Origin: Zychaea mexicana
Taxonomy: Eukaryota; Mucoromycota; Mucoromycetes; Mucorales; Lichtheimiaceae
Length of the DNA stretch: 64,000 nucleotides
Direction: 5' to 3'
Assembly: GCF_025766255.1 (NCBI RefSeq)
Contig: NW_026516695.1
Span: forward strand, 1 to 64,000
Part shown: positions 63,652 to 64,000 of the stretch, piece by piece
Layout of the letters: every line of letters begins with the position of its first letter
Numbering within the stretch: position 1 is the stretch's first letter
Translations under genes and position numbers: made by a program
Notes under the pieces: generated by a model
What the model was told of the DNA's origin: nothing
Database searches by the model: none
What the model saw: the letters and a program-made list of their open reading frames with translations, nothing else

Positions 63652-64000
63652 GGTTTTGCTTCTTTAGTGGTAAAAAAACGCGTGCGCGTGTGTATGTGTG
63701 TGTATGTGTGTGCATCAAGTGCATATATGTATGTACGTTATAATGAGTCGTCAATGTTCTTTGCGTCGACCATTACTTACTCCAAAGCGAGTCACTTTTT
63801 TGTTTACCTTCTTTAATCAAAGGTTGTCCCGAAATGTGAAAAAAAAAAGAAAACGAGAGAAAGTATTTGAGATTGAGAGAAAAGAGAGAGGGAGAGATTA
63901 GATGACAGATGACAGAAAACGTGAAGGGGAAGTTCAAAAAAGGTGTCGTGTATTAAAAAAACAAAATAAGGCCGTTCTCTTTGTTTAAAGCCCCCTTCCT
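63652..64000. other. 5' region of the dynein light chain gene
   Basis: A GT-rich microsatellite (63680-63715) and a GA-rich stretch (63840-63900) lie upstream of the LC8 start. No further gene begins before the window edge. Confidence 0.5.

Overview
This window is nuclear DNA from a fungus, most likely an early-diverging (zygomycete/Mucoromycota-type) species. That placement is inferred. It rests on many short GT-AG introns (mostly 50-200 bp, some GC-AG), recurrent micro-exons, clearly fungal housekeeping proteins (Rsp5-type ubiquitin ligase, clathrin heavy chain, BEM46 hydrolase, LC8 dynein light chain), a DDE transposon with TA target duplications, and Helitron-type helicase debris. No phylogeny was run.

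Layout. 1-515 (-): 5' end of a peroxisomal 2,4-dienoyl-CoA reductase gene that runs off the left edge. 2400-5937 (+): RSP5-type C2-WW3-HECT ubiquitin ligase, 13 exons, 803 aa. 7350-8145: a frameshifted multi-pass membrane protein pseudogene. About 9.5-10.8 kb: a diverged tandem array with a period of roughly 200 bp that carries repeated minus-strand splice signals. 11.3-11.75 kb: a decayed PIF1/Helitron helicase. 12002-12304 (-): a small secreted Gly-Asp-Leu repeat protein with a TATA box and dibasic processing sites. 12.4-17.6 kb: gene-poor. 17622-19079 (+): BEM46/ABHD13 hydrolase. 19588-20623 (+): MPR1-like GNAT acetyltransferase. 20.9-23.8 kb: a decayed TA-flanked transposon with a second inverted-repeat element nested in it. 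25364-26803 (+): a free-standing Gag-protease gene whose protease has lost its catalytic Asp. 27070-40301 (+): a 40-exon, 3279-aa BEACH protein with LamG, PH, BEACH, WD40 and FYVE regions. 41708-47771 (+): clathrin heavy chain, 1668 aa.

From 49.9 kb to the right edge every gene is on the minus strand. There are two complete delta3,5-delta2,4-dienoyl-CoA isomerase paralogues with an internally deleted third copy between them, a mitochondrial typical 2-Cys peroxiredoxin, a PIN-like transporter and the LC8 dynein light chain.

Functional themes. Unsaturated fatty acid beta-oxidation appears at both ends (reductase at the left; duplicated isomerases at 50-55 kb, one with a canonical SKL peroxisomal tail), with an antioxidant peroxiredoxin beside the isomerases. 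Membrane traffic is represented by clathrin, the BEACH-FYVE protein and the Rsp5-type ligase. The exon chains of the larger genes were read by hand and their summed lengths divide by three, which supports them strongly. The least conventional pieces are the 9.5-10.8 kb array, the Gag-protease gene, the GDL-repeat secreted peptide and the isomerase tandem.
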